A DNA stretch of 45,000 nt from Anaeromyces robustus (taxonomy: Eukaryota > Neocallimastigomycota > Neocallimastigomycetes > Neocallimastigales > Neocallimastigaceae), in NCBI GenBank assembly GCA_002104895.1, contig MCFG01000254.1, positions 1 through 45,000 of the forward strand, given 5' to 3'. Shown here one piece after another: positions 10,164-21,824 of the stretch (the stretch's first letter is position 1; every line of letters starts with the position of its first letter). Below the pieces are notes generated by a model. The model was given only the letters and a program-made list of their open reading frames with translations. It was not told where the DNA came from and searched no databases. Made by a program: the position numbers and the translations under genes.

Positions 10164-10829
10164 TCATAGTTTACTCTTTTCATATAAATATTTATCAAGT
10201 ATTTCTTGAGGAATTTTTTTACCATGATAATAATAATCATCATTTTTAGTTACTTTACGAAGTACACGTGCTGGACTACCTACTACGATAGTATTTGGTT
10301 CAACATCTTTTGTAACTACACTACCTGCACCAACAATAGAATTATCACCAACAGTAACACCAGGTAAAATAATTGCACCAGAACCAAGCCAAACATTTTT
10401 ACCAATATGTACTTGCTTATTATATTGAAGTTTATGAGATCTTAATTTAGCTGAAATTGGATGTATAGCAGTGGCTATTGTACAATTTGGACCTATCATA
10501 GTATTATCTCCAATAAACACATCAGCATCATCAACAAAATTAACATTGAAATTTATAAAAACATTTTTTCCAAAATGAACATGTCTTAAACCCCAATTAG
10601 CTTTAATTGGTGGAAGAATATATAAATTATCTCCATAAGTACCAACAATTTCTCTTAAAATTTTTTCCCTTTCTTTAAATCCTTCAACAGAATCTGGTGT
10701 TTCATTATATTCATTTAAACGTTGACATATTTTATATTGATATATATGAAGATCTTCATCATAACTATCGTAAATTTCACCAGAATTTAATATTTTATGA
10801 TATTTTCTTTCAATTTCTTCGTCATTCAT
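10164..10829 (-). CDS. Maltose/galactoside-type O-acetyltransferase (LacA/Maa family), paralogue 2
   Basis: The 221-residue protein is strongly similar to paralogue 1 throughout, with the same domain order: an N-terminal Mac region to about 62, then a hexapeptide beta-helix. It has DDADVFIGDNTMIGPN, catalytic-type H123 in TAIHP, IGKNVWLGSGAIIL and VVGSPARVLRK. Differences cluster in the N-terminal 40 residues and the C-terminal tail (ends YLYEKSKL). Transcription would run toward paralogue 1 with about 1 kb between them, in tandem orientation. Intergenic sequences are not similar, so the duplication is not very recent or covered only the coding part. Intronless, no signal peptide. Substrate unknown within the family's range of sugars. 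Confidence 0.92.
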   Translation of the reverse strand: MNDEEIERKYHKILNSGEIYDSYDEDLHIYQYKICQRLNEYNETPDSVEGFKEREKILREIVGTYGDNLYILPPIKANWGLRHVHFGKNVFINFNVNFVDDADVFIGDNTMIGPNCTIATAIHPISAKLRSHKLQYNKQVHIGKNVWLGSGAIILPGVTVGDNSIVGAGSVVTKDVEPNTIVVGSPARVLRKVTKNDDYYYHGKKIPQEILDKYLYEKSKL

Positions 10830-11060
10830 TTTGAGTTATTTTATTTTTTGTATATATATAATAAATATATTTTATTTACTTATTCTTTTAATTATTAAAA
10901 ATAGTTTATTTATAAATTTCACTTTATTTTTATTTAATATTTTATTTTTTTATTAAAAAATAGTCATGTTAATTTTAATCATTATATATAAATAAAAAAT
11001 TTTTTTTTCATTACTTTAATTAAGTTCAAGATATTGATCATACCATTTAATTATTGGTAA

Positions 11061-11123
<63 letters not shown>

Positions 11124-11128
11124 GTAAG

Positions 11129-11171
<43 letters not shown>

Positions 11172-11180
11172 ATAGATAGA

Positions 11181-11219
<39 letters not shown>

Positions 11220-12084
11220 ATATATAAATAAATAAATAAGTAAATAAATAATTAACTATTTATTTATTTATTAATTTTTGGATTGTTTGATGATATGTAT
11301 AAGTAATAAAATATATATTTTTTGTATAAAAAGAAGCATAAATTATTAAAATAAAATATTTAAAATATTTTATTATAAATAGAAAATATATATAATATTT
11401 AATATTTTTTATATAAAAATCTTAACATCTTTTAACGACAAATATTTCTTTTCTATTATTATATTAAATAAATAAATAAATAACTAAATAAAAAAACAAC
11501 TAAAGATTAAAAACGGATATTATTTCCGAAATAAAATTTTTATTAATTATTATTAATTTATTATTTATTTTGTGATTTATTTTTTTATTTATTTATTTAA
11601 AAAAAAATAACAAAAAACAAAAAACAAAAAACAAATACCTAAATAATTAATTACTTGATATATTGTTTTTAATTAGTTTTTTTTTTTTTTTTTTTAAAAC
11701 TTTTTAAAAATTTTATACACAAAAAAGACAGAAAATAATGAAATAATGAAATGATATGTTTACAAATATATTATAAATATTTAAATTGGAAATACTTAAA
11801 CTGATATACCATAAATACGCCATAGTATATACCTTTTAAATTTATAGATAATGTAGTATATTAAAATTTTTATTTTGGTATTCATGTAAGTAAATATATA
11901 TAAAGTACATTTTTAAAATATTAAATACATATATATATTTATTAATAGATTCTTCTAAATACTTCATTTAAAATACAGTTCTATAAAATAATATTATAAA
12001 TATTATAATCCTTTTCAATAATATAAATATATATACTAGTAAAAATATTATTAATATTACTATAATAATTATTTAATTATTTAT

Positions 12085-12118
<34 letters not shown>

Positions 12119-12225
12119 TTTTTTTTTTTTAAAATACGTAGAGAGAATTTAAGAGATTATTGATTGAAAAAAAAAGCTTATTTTATTATTAAATAAAGTT
12201 TATATGTTTTATCATTAATTAAAAA

Positions 12226-12263
<38 letters not shown>

Positions 12264-12883
12264 AATTTGAATATTTAGATGAATTTTAATAAAATAAATT
12301 TATTTAAATTCGTTTAAGAAAATGTAAAATGTATCAAACCTTTAAAAAACTTTTGTTTTGTTTTATTTTATTTTATTTTATTTTATTTTATTTTATTTTA
12401 TTTTATTTTATTTTATTATATTTTATTTATTTGTTTATTTATTCTTTAAAAATATATAAAATAAGATGGATTGTTATATGCATTTTAAGCTGATATATAT
12501 ATGTATTATATAAAATATAAAATAATAACTATGATATATAAATCTTTTTATAATCTTTTATAATTTTTAATAATCTTTTATTTTTTATTTTTTCTTTTAA
12601 AAGAAAATAAAAAAAAAAAAAGAAATTTTTTTGTTTATTTTTAAAATAATGATATACAAAAAATAAAAATAAAAATAAAAATAATAATGGAAAAGAAATA
12701 ATATATAATAATAATAATATTATTATTATTAATATATTATTAAATATATTTATCTTTCTTTTTTTTTTTTTTTTTTATTATTATTTTTTTTTCAATTAAT
12801 AATATATATTAGTTATATTCATTTATATATATTAAAATAATATATATATCTTATATATATATAATTTTGGATTATAGATAAAA
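10830..12883. other. Gene-free AT-rich region
   Basis: (AAAT)n arrays occur at 11050-11245, T-runs at 11680-11694 and 12229-12259, a (TTTTA)n pentanucleotide array at about 12357-12416 and (AT)n near 12090-12120. No coding or RNA gene recognised. Confidence 0.7.
12357..12416. repeat. (TTTTA)n pentanucleotide array
   Basis: About twelve tandem TTTTA units, a different motif from the AAAT and ATT arrays that dominate the window. Confidence 0.9.
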
Positions 12884-13456
12884 TTAATTTGTTGGTACTG
12901 GAGTTTCTGTTATATCTTTTAATATACCACATTTTTCAGTTCCTCTAATACCCCATTTACCTCTTTCATCAGTTTCAATGTCACCATGATAATAGTAACT
13001 ACAACATGGAATACCATATTGTAATGACCAACATTCTTGTTCTATAACACAAGTTGGTGTTGCACAACCATTTCTTGTTACTTTAGTTGGATAACCTTTT
13101 TTTACACAATCATCATATGGGAAAGTGAAGACTGGACAATTTTTTCTTAGAGTTGTAAATGTAGTTGTTGTAGTAGATGTAGTTTCAGTAGGAGTTGGTT
13201 CAACTATCATCATAACACACCAATCACCATTTTCAAAACCCCAATAAGCATATTTATCAGAATAAACAATTTTATCATAACCAAGGGAACAACATGGATA
13301 ATTAAATTCTGACAAACATCTTTGTTCAATAACACATGTAGGTGTTAAACAACCACTTATAGTTATTGAGGATACAGTTCCATTTTTTTGAATACAGTCA
13401 TTAACTGAAAAATTAACGACTGGACATTCTTTAGTTGGTGTTGGTGGTATTATTGA

Positions 13457-13490
<34 letters not shown>

Positions 13491-14200
13491 ATTGCTGTTT
13501 TATCTGGTCTTATACCACATTTTTTACCATTACCATAGGTACCCCATTCACCTCTTTCATCAATTTCAGTTTCACCATGATAATATAATTCACAACATTC
13601 AATACCATATTTTAATGACCAACATTCTTGATCAAAAACACAAGTTGGAGTTGGACAACCATCATTTGTTATTGAAGATAATGTACCTTTTCTTTCACAT
13701 TCACCATATGGATAAGTAAATGTTGGACATTGTCTTTTAGTAGTTGGTGTTGGAGTTTCCTTTGTAATACCACACCATTCATGATTTTCAACACCCCATT
13801 TACCGTCTGCATCGATATAAGCAACATCAGTATTACTGTTTTTACAACATGGATAACCTAATTTTTCCGACCAACATTTAGCAAAATCACAAACTGGCGT
13901 TGGACAACCATTATTTACTACTTGTGATGGTCTGCCACCTTTAATACTACATGAATAATATGCAAAAGTAAATGTTTTACAATTTTTTTTTGTAGTTGGT
14001 AAAGTTTTAGTGGTTGTTATTGGTATATCCTTTAAAAAACCACACCAACCATTATTTTCAATACCCCAGTCACCATCTTTATCGGTGTAAATGACATTTT
14101 TATTACTACTAGAACAACATGGATATCCTAATGGTTGTGACCAACAATCAGCATATACTTTTACTACAAAAATTAAAAATAAAATAAATAATGTTTTCAT
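12884..14200 (-). CDS. Secreted protein with five fungal dockerin (CBM10-type) modules
   Basis: The 438-residue protein has a signal peptide (1-17, [17 protein letters not shown]). Five modules match the fungal dockerin pattern CW..-..GYPCC...V.YTD.DG.WG.EN..WCG, at about 18-55, 109-145, 193-230, 295-330 and 390-427. Between them are four 30-37-residue modules with four cysteines, C.TFTYPY..C..KG...-...NGCPTPTC, at about 74-104, 158-187, 260-290 and 355-384. Short Thr/Pro linkers join them, including a run of about eleven Thr. Fungal dockerins attach enzymes to scaffoldins in anaerobic-fungus cellulosomes. No catalytic domain is present, so this may be a structural, adaptor or competitor component. 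Module 4 is degenerate (CLSEF instead of CWS, WCVM instead of WCGI). Modules 3 and 5 share a YYHG...DERG signature and are recent duplicates. Intronless. Confidence 0.9.
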
Positions 14201-15352
14201 TTTAATAATTTTTTTTTCTTTTTTCTTTATTTTTTCAATTATTTATTTTTAATTATTTTATTCTTTTTTTTTCTTTAAATTTTTGCAATTTAATAATAAC
14301 AATTTGTTTTTTTTTAAATTTGTACAATGTAATAATTTTATTTTATTATTATTATTATTTAATGTTTTTTTTAATTATATATATATATTTTTATTTTTCT
14401 CTTTTATTTATTTTCTTTTTTATTTTTATTCACTATAAAATATATAATTTTTATATATTCTATTTTATTTTAGTATTATTTTCTTCCAGAGAAAATAAAA
14501 AAAGATTTTTTTATTTTATTTTTTTTTTTTTTTTGATGAAGAAAAAAAAAAATTTATGTAAAATTTAAATATTTATATTTTTAAACAAATTAATTTTTAT
14601 TTTTATTTTTTTTTTTTTTTTTAAATTATTTAATAATATATGTATTTATTAATTATTTATTTATTTAATTAATTATTTATTCATTTATTTAATCATAGTT
14701 ATTATTATTAATCATTGTTATTATTATTATTATTATAATTATTTATTTGAATATTATATATTTTATTTATTTATTTATAAGAATAATACTAAAATTTAAT
14801 ATTTTTAATGATTATACTAAAAAATGTTTTATGTGTAATAATTTAATATTTAATTATAAAAGTTTATTTATTAATTTTTTGATTAATTTTAATTAATTTT
14901 TCATTAAAATTTAATTAAATTTTTAATTAAAATAATTTGACAAAAAGAAAAAGAAATAGAAAATTTTAAAAGTTGAAAGGAAGTAAAAGATATTATAATT
15001 AAAATAAAATGAAAAAAAAACAAAAAAAAAAGAATAAAAAATGGAATAAATAAAGAAAAAAATAAAAAGGAAATAAAAAAATTAAAAAGGTTTTTTTTAT
15101 ATATTTTGTTCTATTTTACTTAAATCTTATTTATTTGTTTATTTATATTTATATTTAAAAATTAAGTGATTAATAATATAAATACAAATGAAAATGACTA
15201 AAAAAAAGTAATCTAGAAAAGAAAGTATTAAAAAAATACACAAAATACACAATATTAAATACCAAATAAAAATATCTAAAATATTAATATATAAAAATAA
15301 AGACAAAGATAAAGATAAATTTTGATAATTAATTAATTAATTAATTAATTAA

Positions 15353-15403
<51 letters not shown>

Positions 15404-15540
15404 ACAAATTAATAAATAAATAAATATATAATAAGTAAATAAATAAATATATAATAAATAAATAAATATATAATAAATAAATAAATAAATATAATAAATA
15501 AATAAATAAATAAATTAATAAATAAATAAATATACTAAAA

Positions 15541-15632
<92 letters not shown>

Positions 15633-16140
15633 ATTTATATTTAAATATAATTTTGAATATTTTTTGTAACCAAAAAAAAAAAAATCACAAGACAGAAAAA
15701 ATGAAAATAATTAAAAATCATTTTAACAATAATAAATTAAAAAAGTTTTGCAATATTAAATTATTATTTTAATTATTATTGATTAGAGTTACTATTATTC
15801 ATTATTATTCATTATTATTAAACATATAATTTTAATAATATTACTCTAAAAAATCATAGGAATGAATTATAAATATTGAAAAAAAAAATTTTTATGTATT
15901 AATTATGAAAAACTAATATATTTCACTTTTTAATATTATTTATTTCAAAATATATGAATTTTATTTATTTATATATATTATTAATTGTATATACTATTGA
16001 TTTTTTTTTTTTTTTTCATTCCTCTTTTTTTTTTTTTAATATAGAATTTATTAAATAGTTGGTTTTTTTTTTCTTTTGTTAATAATTAAAATTTTGTGCA
16101 TGTAAAAATTTAAACATAAAAAAGAAACATGAAATGTATA
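14201..16140. other. Gene-free AT-rich region
   Basis: T-rich upstream sequence of the dockerin gene, then (AAAT)n arrays at about 15330-15415 and 15545-15630, and AT-only filler. No gene seen on either strand. Confidence 0.7.
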
Positions 16141-16144
16141 TATA

Positions 16145-16700
16145 ATATGTAAATAATTTTCCTATCCATAGAACAAATGAAATACCTTCATTAAAGCTAT
16201 GTTACCCTTGAAATCAACTTGAATAATCTTAACGTTTATTGTAGCCAAAATTTTAGACGGAAATTAATTATGTAAAAATAACAATAATTAATTTTATCAT
16301 AACTTTAGTGACTTTTATTATTATTATTATTCACTATAATTTATTATTGTTCCATTTCTTGATTGTCATGATGATTACCTGTATTGATTTATCATTTGAT
16401 GTATTTTTATTTATATTTTTATTTTTATCCTATATTTATAAAAATCATATATACCAATACTGATTGTTATACCACACACACAAACAATAATAGTTAAACT
16501 AGTAATAACAGGAATAAAAAAAAAAAAAAGTATATAATATAACAACTTGAACTATTGAACATCTTCTTCCTTAGCCTCCTAATATGAATTATCATTTTCT
16601 TAATTAGTTTCTTTTAAAAACTGGTATATTTGCCATAAAATTAATGATATTATTTTGTTATTGAGAAGATATCCAGCATTCAATTCAATAAAAATAATTT
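16145..16700 (-). pseudogene. Possible decayed membrane-protein gene
   Basis: Composition is richer in G/C than the surroundings. On the minus strand a hydrophobic segment is readable at about 16420-16520: IPVITSLTIIVCVCGITISI, followed by GIYDFYKYR. Flanking fragments in shifting frames include SLILWQIYQFLKETN (upstream) and ATINVKIIQVDFKGNIAL (downstream), interrupted by stops and microsatellite. This looks like an eroded single-pass membrane protein. I do not recognise a family, and it could also be a gene with unrecognised introns. Confidence 0.25.
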
Positions 16701-17505
16701 ATTGTTTTTATAATTCTTAGTTTAAGCTCTATGTATATATATATATTTATTTATTTTTTTTTTTTTTTGATGCATCCAAAAAGGTTGAGGGTTACATTAA
16801 ATGTTTACTTTCTTTAAACTAAAAAATTAAAAAATTAGTTCAATGGAAAAAAAAGAATTTCAAGGTATATGATTTTTAAAACAGACTCGAATTTTGATTT
16901 TTTCTATTATTTGATACCTTTAAAAATATCTTGGTAAAAAAAAATTATTTTTTTTCATTAAAATTAATAAATGATTCTTAATATTAAAAATTAAAATTAA
17001 AATTTGTCAATTTTTATTATATATAATGTTTATTAAAACTTAATAAATAATAATATTATAATTGATAATAAGAATTATGATAAATAATCCATAAAATATA
17101 GTTTTAATATATTAAAAAATTAAAAAAAAAAAAAAAAAAAATTTAAAGAAATAAATAATTAAAAAGATGTAGAATATTTTACGATATAGTTTTCATATGA
17201 ATGTTTTTTTGTTGAATTTACATAAATATAATTATATATGAAATATTTTATTTAATTACTATTATTTAATTTTTATTATTATTATTATTATTATCATTTA
17301 ATTTTTCTTTTTTTTATTAAAAAAAAAATAACTTTTAATTTCAATGATTATGTAATATTTCATATGTATAAATATAAATATAATAATGATATAATAATTT
17401 AATAAATTATATCTGAATTTTAATTTTTAATATTAAATATTAATTAAAAATATTTGAATATTAAAAAAAATAATTTACTTAGACAGTATAAATTTTATAT
17501 TAAAG
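16701..17505. other. AT-rich spacer
   Basis: No gene seen. (ATT)n near 17272-17296 and several A- or T-runs. Confidence 0.6.
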
Positions 17506-17555
17506 CTGTCATAAAGATGATTTTTTTAATATAGTAAAAATCATCTTTATGACAG
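17506..17555. repeat. Perfect 20-bp inverted repeat (hairpin)
   Basis: The arm ctgtcataaagatgattttt (17506-17525) and its exact reverse complement (17536-17555) are separated by 10 bases. The stem has mixed composition, unlike chance A/T palindromes. Confidence 0.85.
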
Positions 17556-18187
17556 TTTTAAATATTAATGAAAAAATCACTACTTATTAAATATATATTA
17601 TACATATTAAAAAATAATTATTTTTTTTGTATTCTTATGATATCTTTTATTTATTTCATATAATAGTGATATAATGATCTCTAATTCTCATTAATTTTTC
17701 ATTAGTTGTTACTTTCATATATTTCATATGTTTTCATATATAGTAATATTATTATTCTATTCGTATTTTTTTATTACATATATAATAAAGTATTTTACTA
17801 TTTCACAAAATTTAACTCAATATATTTACATGCAAAATGTAAGACCGGTTCATCCCTTAAAAATTAACTTCAACCTATATCTATTCCATGTTCAGTAAAA
17901 AGTTTTATTATATATATTTTTCAAGACCCTATTACTTATATGTACAATGTAACAATATTCATCTATAATTGCTTTTTTTTTTTTTTAATAATAATATATT
18001 ATATTATTATAAATAATGTATTATATTTATATTTTTTTATATTTAAATATTACTTTATTGAATACATTTTATCATTATTTTATGACCTTTTTTTTTTATA
18101 AGACAAATGTAAAGATGTATACACATCAGAATTTATTTTATATATTAACTTTATGTTATGGTTAATTAAATATTTTTTATATATTTA

Positions 18188-18231
18188 CTTATAATAATGG
18201 ATATATATATGTATATATCCATTATTATAAG
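18188..18231. repeat. Perfect 20-bp hairpin, 4-base loop
   Basis: Arms 18188-18207 and 18212-18231, built around cttataataatgg and ccattattataag with a (TA)n centre. Confidence 0.8.
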
Positions 18232-18275
18232 ATAAATACAAACATGCAAACATAAATATATGGAAAAGATAATAA

Positions 18276-18326
18276 ATTATACATTTATTATGGAATGGTC
18301 ATTTTGATCAATAATAAATGTATAAT
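18276..18326. repeat. 16-bp inverted repeat with 19-base loop
   Basis: attatacatttattat (18276-18291) and its exact complement (18311-18326). The loop 'ggaatggtcattttgatca' has normal composition. Confidence 0.75.
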
Positions 18327-18765
18327 AAATGAAACGACATTCATTCATAGTTTTTCTTTAACTTTATATTTTGCGTCATTTTCAATTAAATATATTGTAT
18401 AATTTAACATATAAAAAATTGTTTTATTATTATTCTTTTTAATTACATTATTGATTATTTATTTCTTGAATTGTGTTATGATTATCATTTTTTTATAATC
18501 TAATTTTTATATAATTCGATATTTATTATTAAGATATATTAATCTATTTATACAATATATTCTTTTAAATGTGATTATATAATAATGCAATTTGATTTAT
18601 AAATATTTTTTATTCTTTATTCTCTAAACTTTAAATTAGTAATTGAAATAATAATAAAACTGAAAAATGAGAAATAAATAATCTTGTATTATATTATGAA
18701 AATTTAATTTATATAAAAATAATGTGAATGACTGAGTCAGTTTAATATAATTTATCTACAATAAA

Positions 18766-19073
18766 AATAAATATATGGATGAAGTAGAATAAAATATATT
18801 TTGATATATTCATAAAATAAATATATAAATGAGGTAGAATAAAATATATTTTTTGATATATTAATAAAATGAATATATAAATAAGGTAGAATAAAATATA
18901 TTTTTGATGTATTCATAAAATAAATATATAAATGAGGTAGAATAAAATATATATTTTGATGTATTCATAAAATAAATATATAAATGAGGTAGAATAAAAT
19001 ATATTTTGATATATTCATAAAATAAATGTATAAATGAGGTAGAATAAAATATATTTTTGATATATTCATAAAA
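18766..19073. repeat. Six-copy ~50-bp minisatellite
   Basis: The unit contains 'atataaatgaggtagaataa' followed by 'aatatattttgatatattca'. There are six head-to-tail copies with a few substitutions (gatgt/gatat) and 1-3-base length changes. No open frame spans the array. Confidence 0.9.
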
Positions 19074-19157
19074 TAAGATTTTTTATGATGTGTAATTAGT
19101 ATTTTTTATCAATGTTATAGTTAATAAATAATAAAAATAGTAATATATTATAATAAT

Positions 19158-19190
<33 letters not shown>

Positions 19191-19840
19191 GAATGATAAT
19201 AGTTAAAGGTGAAAATAATAATAATTAACTAAAACCAAAAAAAATTGTTTATTTATAAGTTATATATTTTTATAAAAACAAATTATATTGTTTTCAATAT
19301 ATAAGATAATTGATATATATTTTGAAAAGCTTATATAAATTAGTAAATAAATTTCATTAAGAAGTTGAATTAATTGTATAATTATTTGATTAAAATATAT
19401 TGATTAAAGCAAATATAAAAAAAAGATAATTTTTTTATTTGTAAAAAGGTATGGAAATTGGAAAAAATATAATCAATAAAGTATTATCCAAAAAAAAATA
19501 TAATAAAGATAAAAATAAAAAAAAAAAATAGATTGATACTTTATTTAAATGAACGAATGAAAAAGTAAGATTTTTTTGAATAAAAAAAAAAAAAAAATAA
19601 AAATAAATTATACCAAAATTAAATGAAAAAATTATATTATTTTTTTTCTTTACTAATATTTATATAGATAAATTTTTATATATATTATGAAATAAATTCT
19701 GTATGATAGCTATTATGCCATTATTTATTTATTTTTTGTTTGATATATATCTTGGTTTTTTTTTTTTTTTATTATTTATAAAAAAAATATAAATAATAGA
19801 AATATAAATTTTACATTTTTCGTTGTTAAATTATAAAATA
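19074..19840. other. AT-rich spacer
   Basis: Contains a T-run of about 30 at 19159-19188 and A-rich sequence. No gene seen. Confidence 0.6.
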
Positions 19841-19844
19841 GTCT

Positions 19845-20485
19845 AGTAGAGGTAATAATTAAATAAACCTAAAAATCTTTGTATATCTTTAACACATTTT
19901 GGAATTTGCCATTCTTTTACTGATTAAATTTTATTTGGATCTGTAACTGTTCTTTTCCAGATAAACATGTCCAAAAAATTCAACCTATTGTTTATGAAAT
20001 TCACACTTTTTTGATTTTATAATATATTTTATTATTTAATAATGTTTTTAGAATTGTCTTAACATGTTCTATATATATTTTTCTAAAGTTTTTTAATAAA
20101 TTAGAATATCATTTAAATTTAAAATAATGAATTTTTCTAAATATAGGAGTAAAACTAAATTTATAAGTGATTGAAAAGTTGTAAGTGCATTGGTTAATCC
20201 AAATAACATTACAAGATATTCGTAATGTCTATATTTTGTGCGAAAAGATGTTTTGATTTCATCACCTTCTCTAATGCAAATTAAATTATAATAAGCAGAA
20301 CGAAAATCTAGATTAGTAAAATAATTTGCATCTTTCACTCGTTCAATAATATCTATTATTAAAGATATTGGATATGAATTTCTGACTGTAACAGCATTAA
20401 GTTTTTTATAATCAATATAAAGACGTAAAGTACCATCTTTTTTTCTTTTGGAATAAAACTGGGTAATCCAGCCGGATAATTTTTA
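19845..20485 (-). pseudogene. Ty3/gypsy-type reverse transcriptase fragment, inactivated
   Basis: On the minus strand the Ty3-type RT order is readable: PAGLPSFIPK, then (after a frame change in an A-run) KKDGTLRLYIDYKKLN, TNLDFRSAYYNLI, IREGDEIKTSFRT, EYLVMLFGLTNALTTFQ, NLNDILIY, KTLEKYI and, downstream with stops, FFGHV and a piece resembling the FLGF-NYYR region. The catalytic YLDD is changed to NLND, and stops interrupt the part after it. The longest open piece is 20093-20338. No LTRs, integrase, RNase H or gag were seen nearby, so this is an isolated RT fragment of an LTR retrotransposon, long dead. Confidence 0.88.
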
Positions 20486-21469
20486 TTTTTTTTTTTTTAT
20501 ATTTTTTTTTAATTTTTTAATTTTTCCTTAACAATTAATATGTAGAAAATTGTGTTTAAATATTTTAAATGGTGATTCAGAAGGTTTAATTTTTTTATCT
20601 TTTAAATATTATGCTAATGGTTTAAGTAATAATAAATACGTAAATAAGAAGAATTAAAAATAATTAATTTTTATTATTGGTTTTTTTATAAGGAACATCT
20701 ATAAAGCTTATTTTTTAATATTTCTATTTTAATTTATTTTTTTCTTTAATATATTATTATGAGTATTAATAATTACAAAATTATAAATATATTTTCAAAT
20801 AATGAGAACAACAGAAAAAAAATAAAATGTATTTAATTCTATTCACAAAAATAATTAAGAATTAATGATACTATTAAACTATTAATAAAATTATTTTTTT
20901 TTTGTTAATTAATATCAAATTATTTAGTATTTTATTTTTATTTATTATTTTTCAAATTCAAATTTATTTATTATACTTTTTACTTTTTATAATGATTATT
21001 TAATTATATTTAACAATAAATAAAATAATGACAATAATATTTTTACTTTGTCTAAAATAAAAAAAAAGATAAAAATAGAAATTAAAATTATTACATATAT
21101 AGGATATAAGTTAATAATATATTTATGAAACATGGATTTAATATACATAAGAAGAAAATGAAAAGTATGAAAAAAAGGAATTAATAAAAAAATGAAATTA
21201 ATACATAGGAAAGATATAAAGAAAAAAGAAAATGAATGATAAAGATTTAATATTATAAAATATTTAATTGAAATGTAAAGTATTTATAAGTAAAATAATG
21301 ACAAAGCTCTATTTTTTTTTACATAGAAAAAAAGAAAATGAAAATACTTTTAAATATTTAATTATTGTGGAGAGACAAGTAAAACAAATAATTATAATGA
21401 TAATGATAATTATAATAATAATAAATTATAAATAATAATAATAGTTATAAATAATAAATATGAAAGTAA

Positions 21470-21503
<34 letters not shown>

Positions 21504-21544
21504 TATTGTAATAATAATAATAATAATAATAATATATAATAATA

Positions 21545-21623
<79 letters not shown>

Positions 21624-21734
21624 GTAATAATAATAATTAATAATTGCATATGAAAAAGAATAAAAAATTAAAAAAAAAAAAAAGATTTAATTATTAATTA
21701 ATTAATTAATTATTATTTAAACCTATTTTAATTA
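20486..21734. other. AT-rich spacer
   Basis: No gene recognised. (AAT)n arrays occur at about 21468-21625. Confidence 0.6.
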
Positions 21735-21824
21735 TTTTAAACTAGATTTACCGTTTTTTTTTTTTTTTACTTCTTTTTTTTACTAGAAAAAGGAAAAAAA
21801 AAAAACGGTAAATCTAGTTTAAAA
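21735..21824. repeat. Perfect 31-bp inverted repeat
   Basis: Arms ttttaaactagatttaccg plus 12 T (21735-21765) and the exact complement (21794-21824) flank a 28-base spacer, 'ttt acttctttttttta ctagaaaaagg'. The mixed-sequence outer stem makes chance unlikely. It resembles a foldback or MITE remnant, or a strong hairpin. Confidence 0.85.

Noticed and set aside
13435-13719. Plus-strand open frame opposite the dockerin gene
   Set aside because: A shadow of the threonine-codon run and cysteine modules on the minus strand. The encoded L/H/Y-rich chain has no features.
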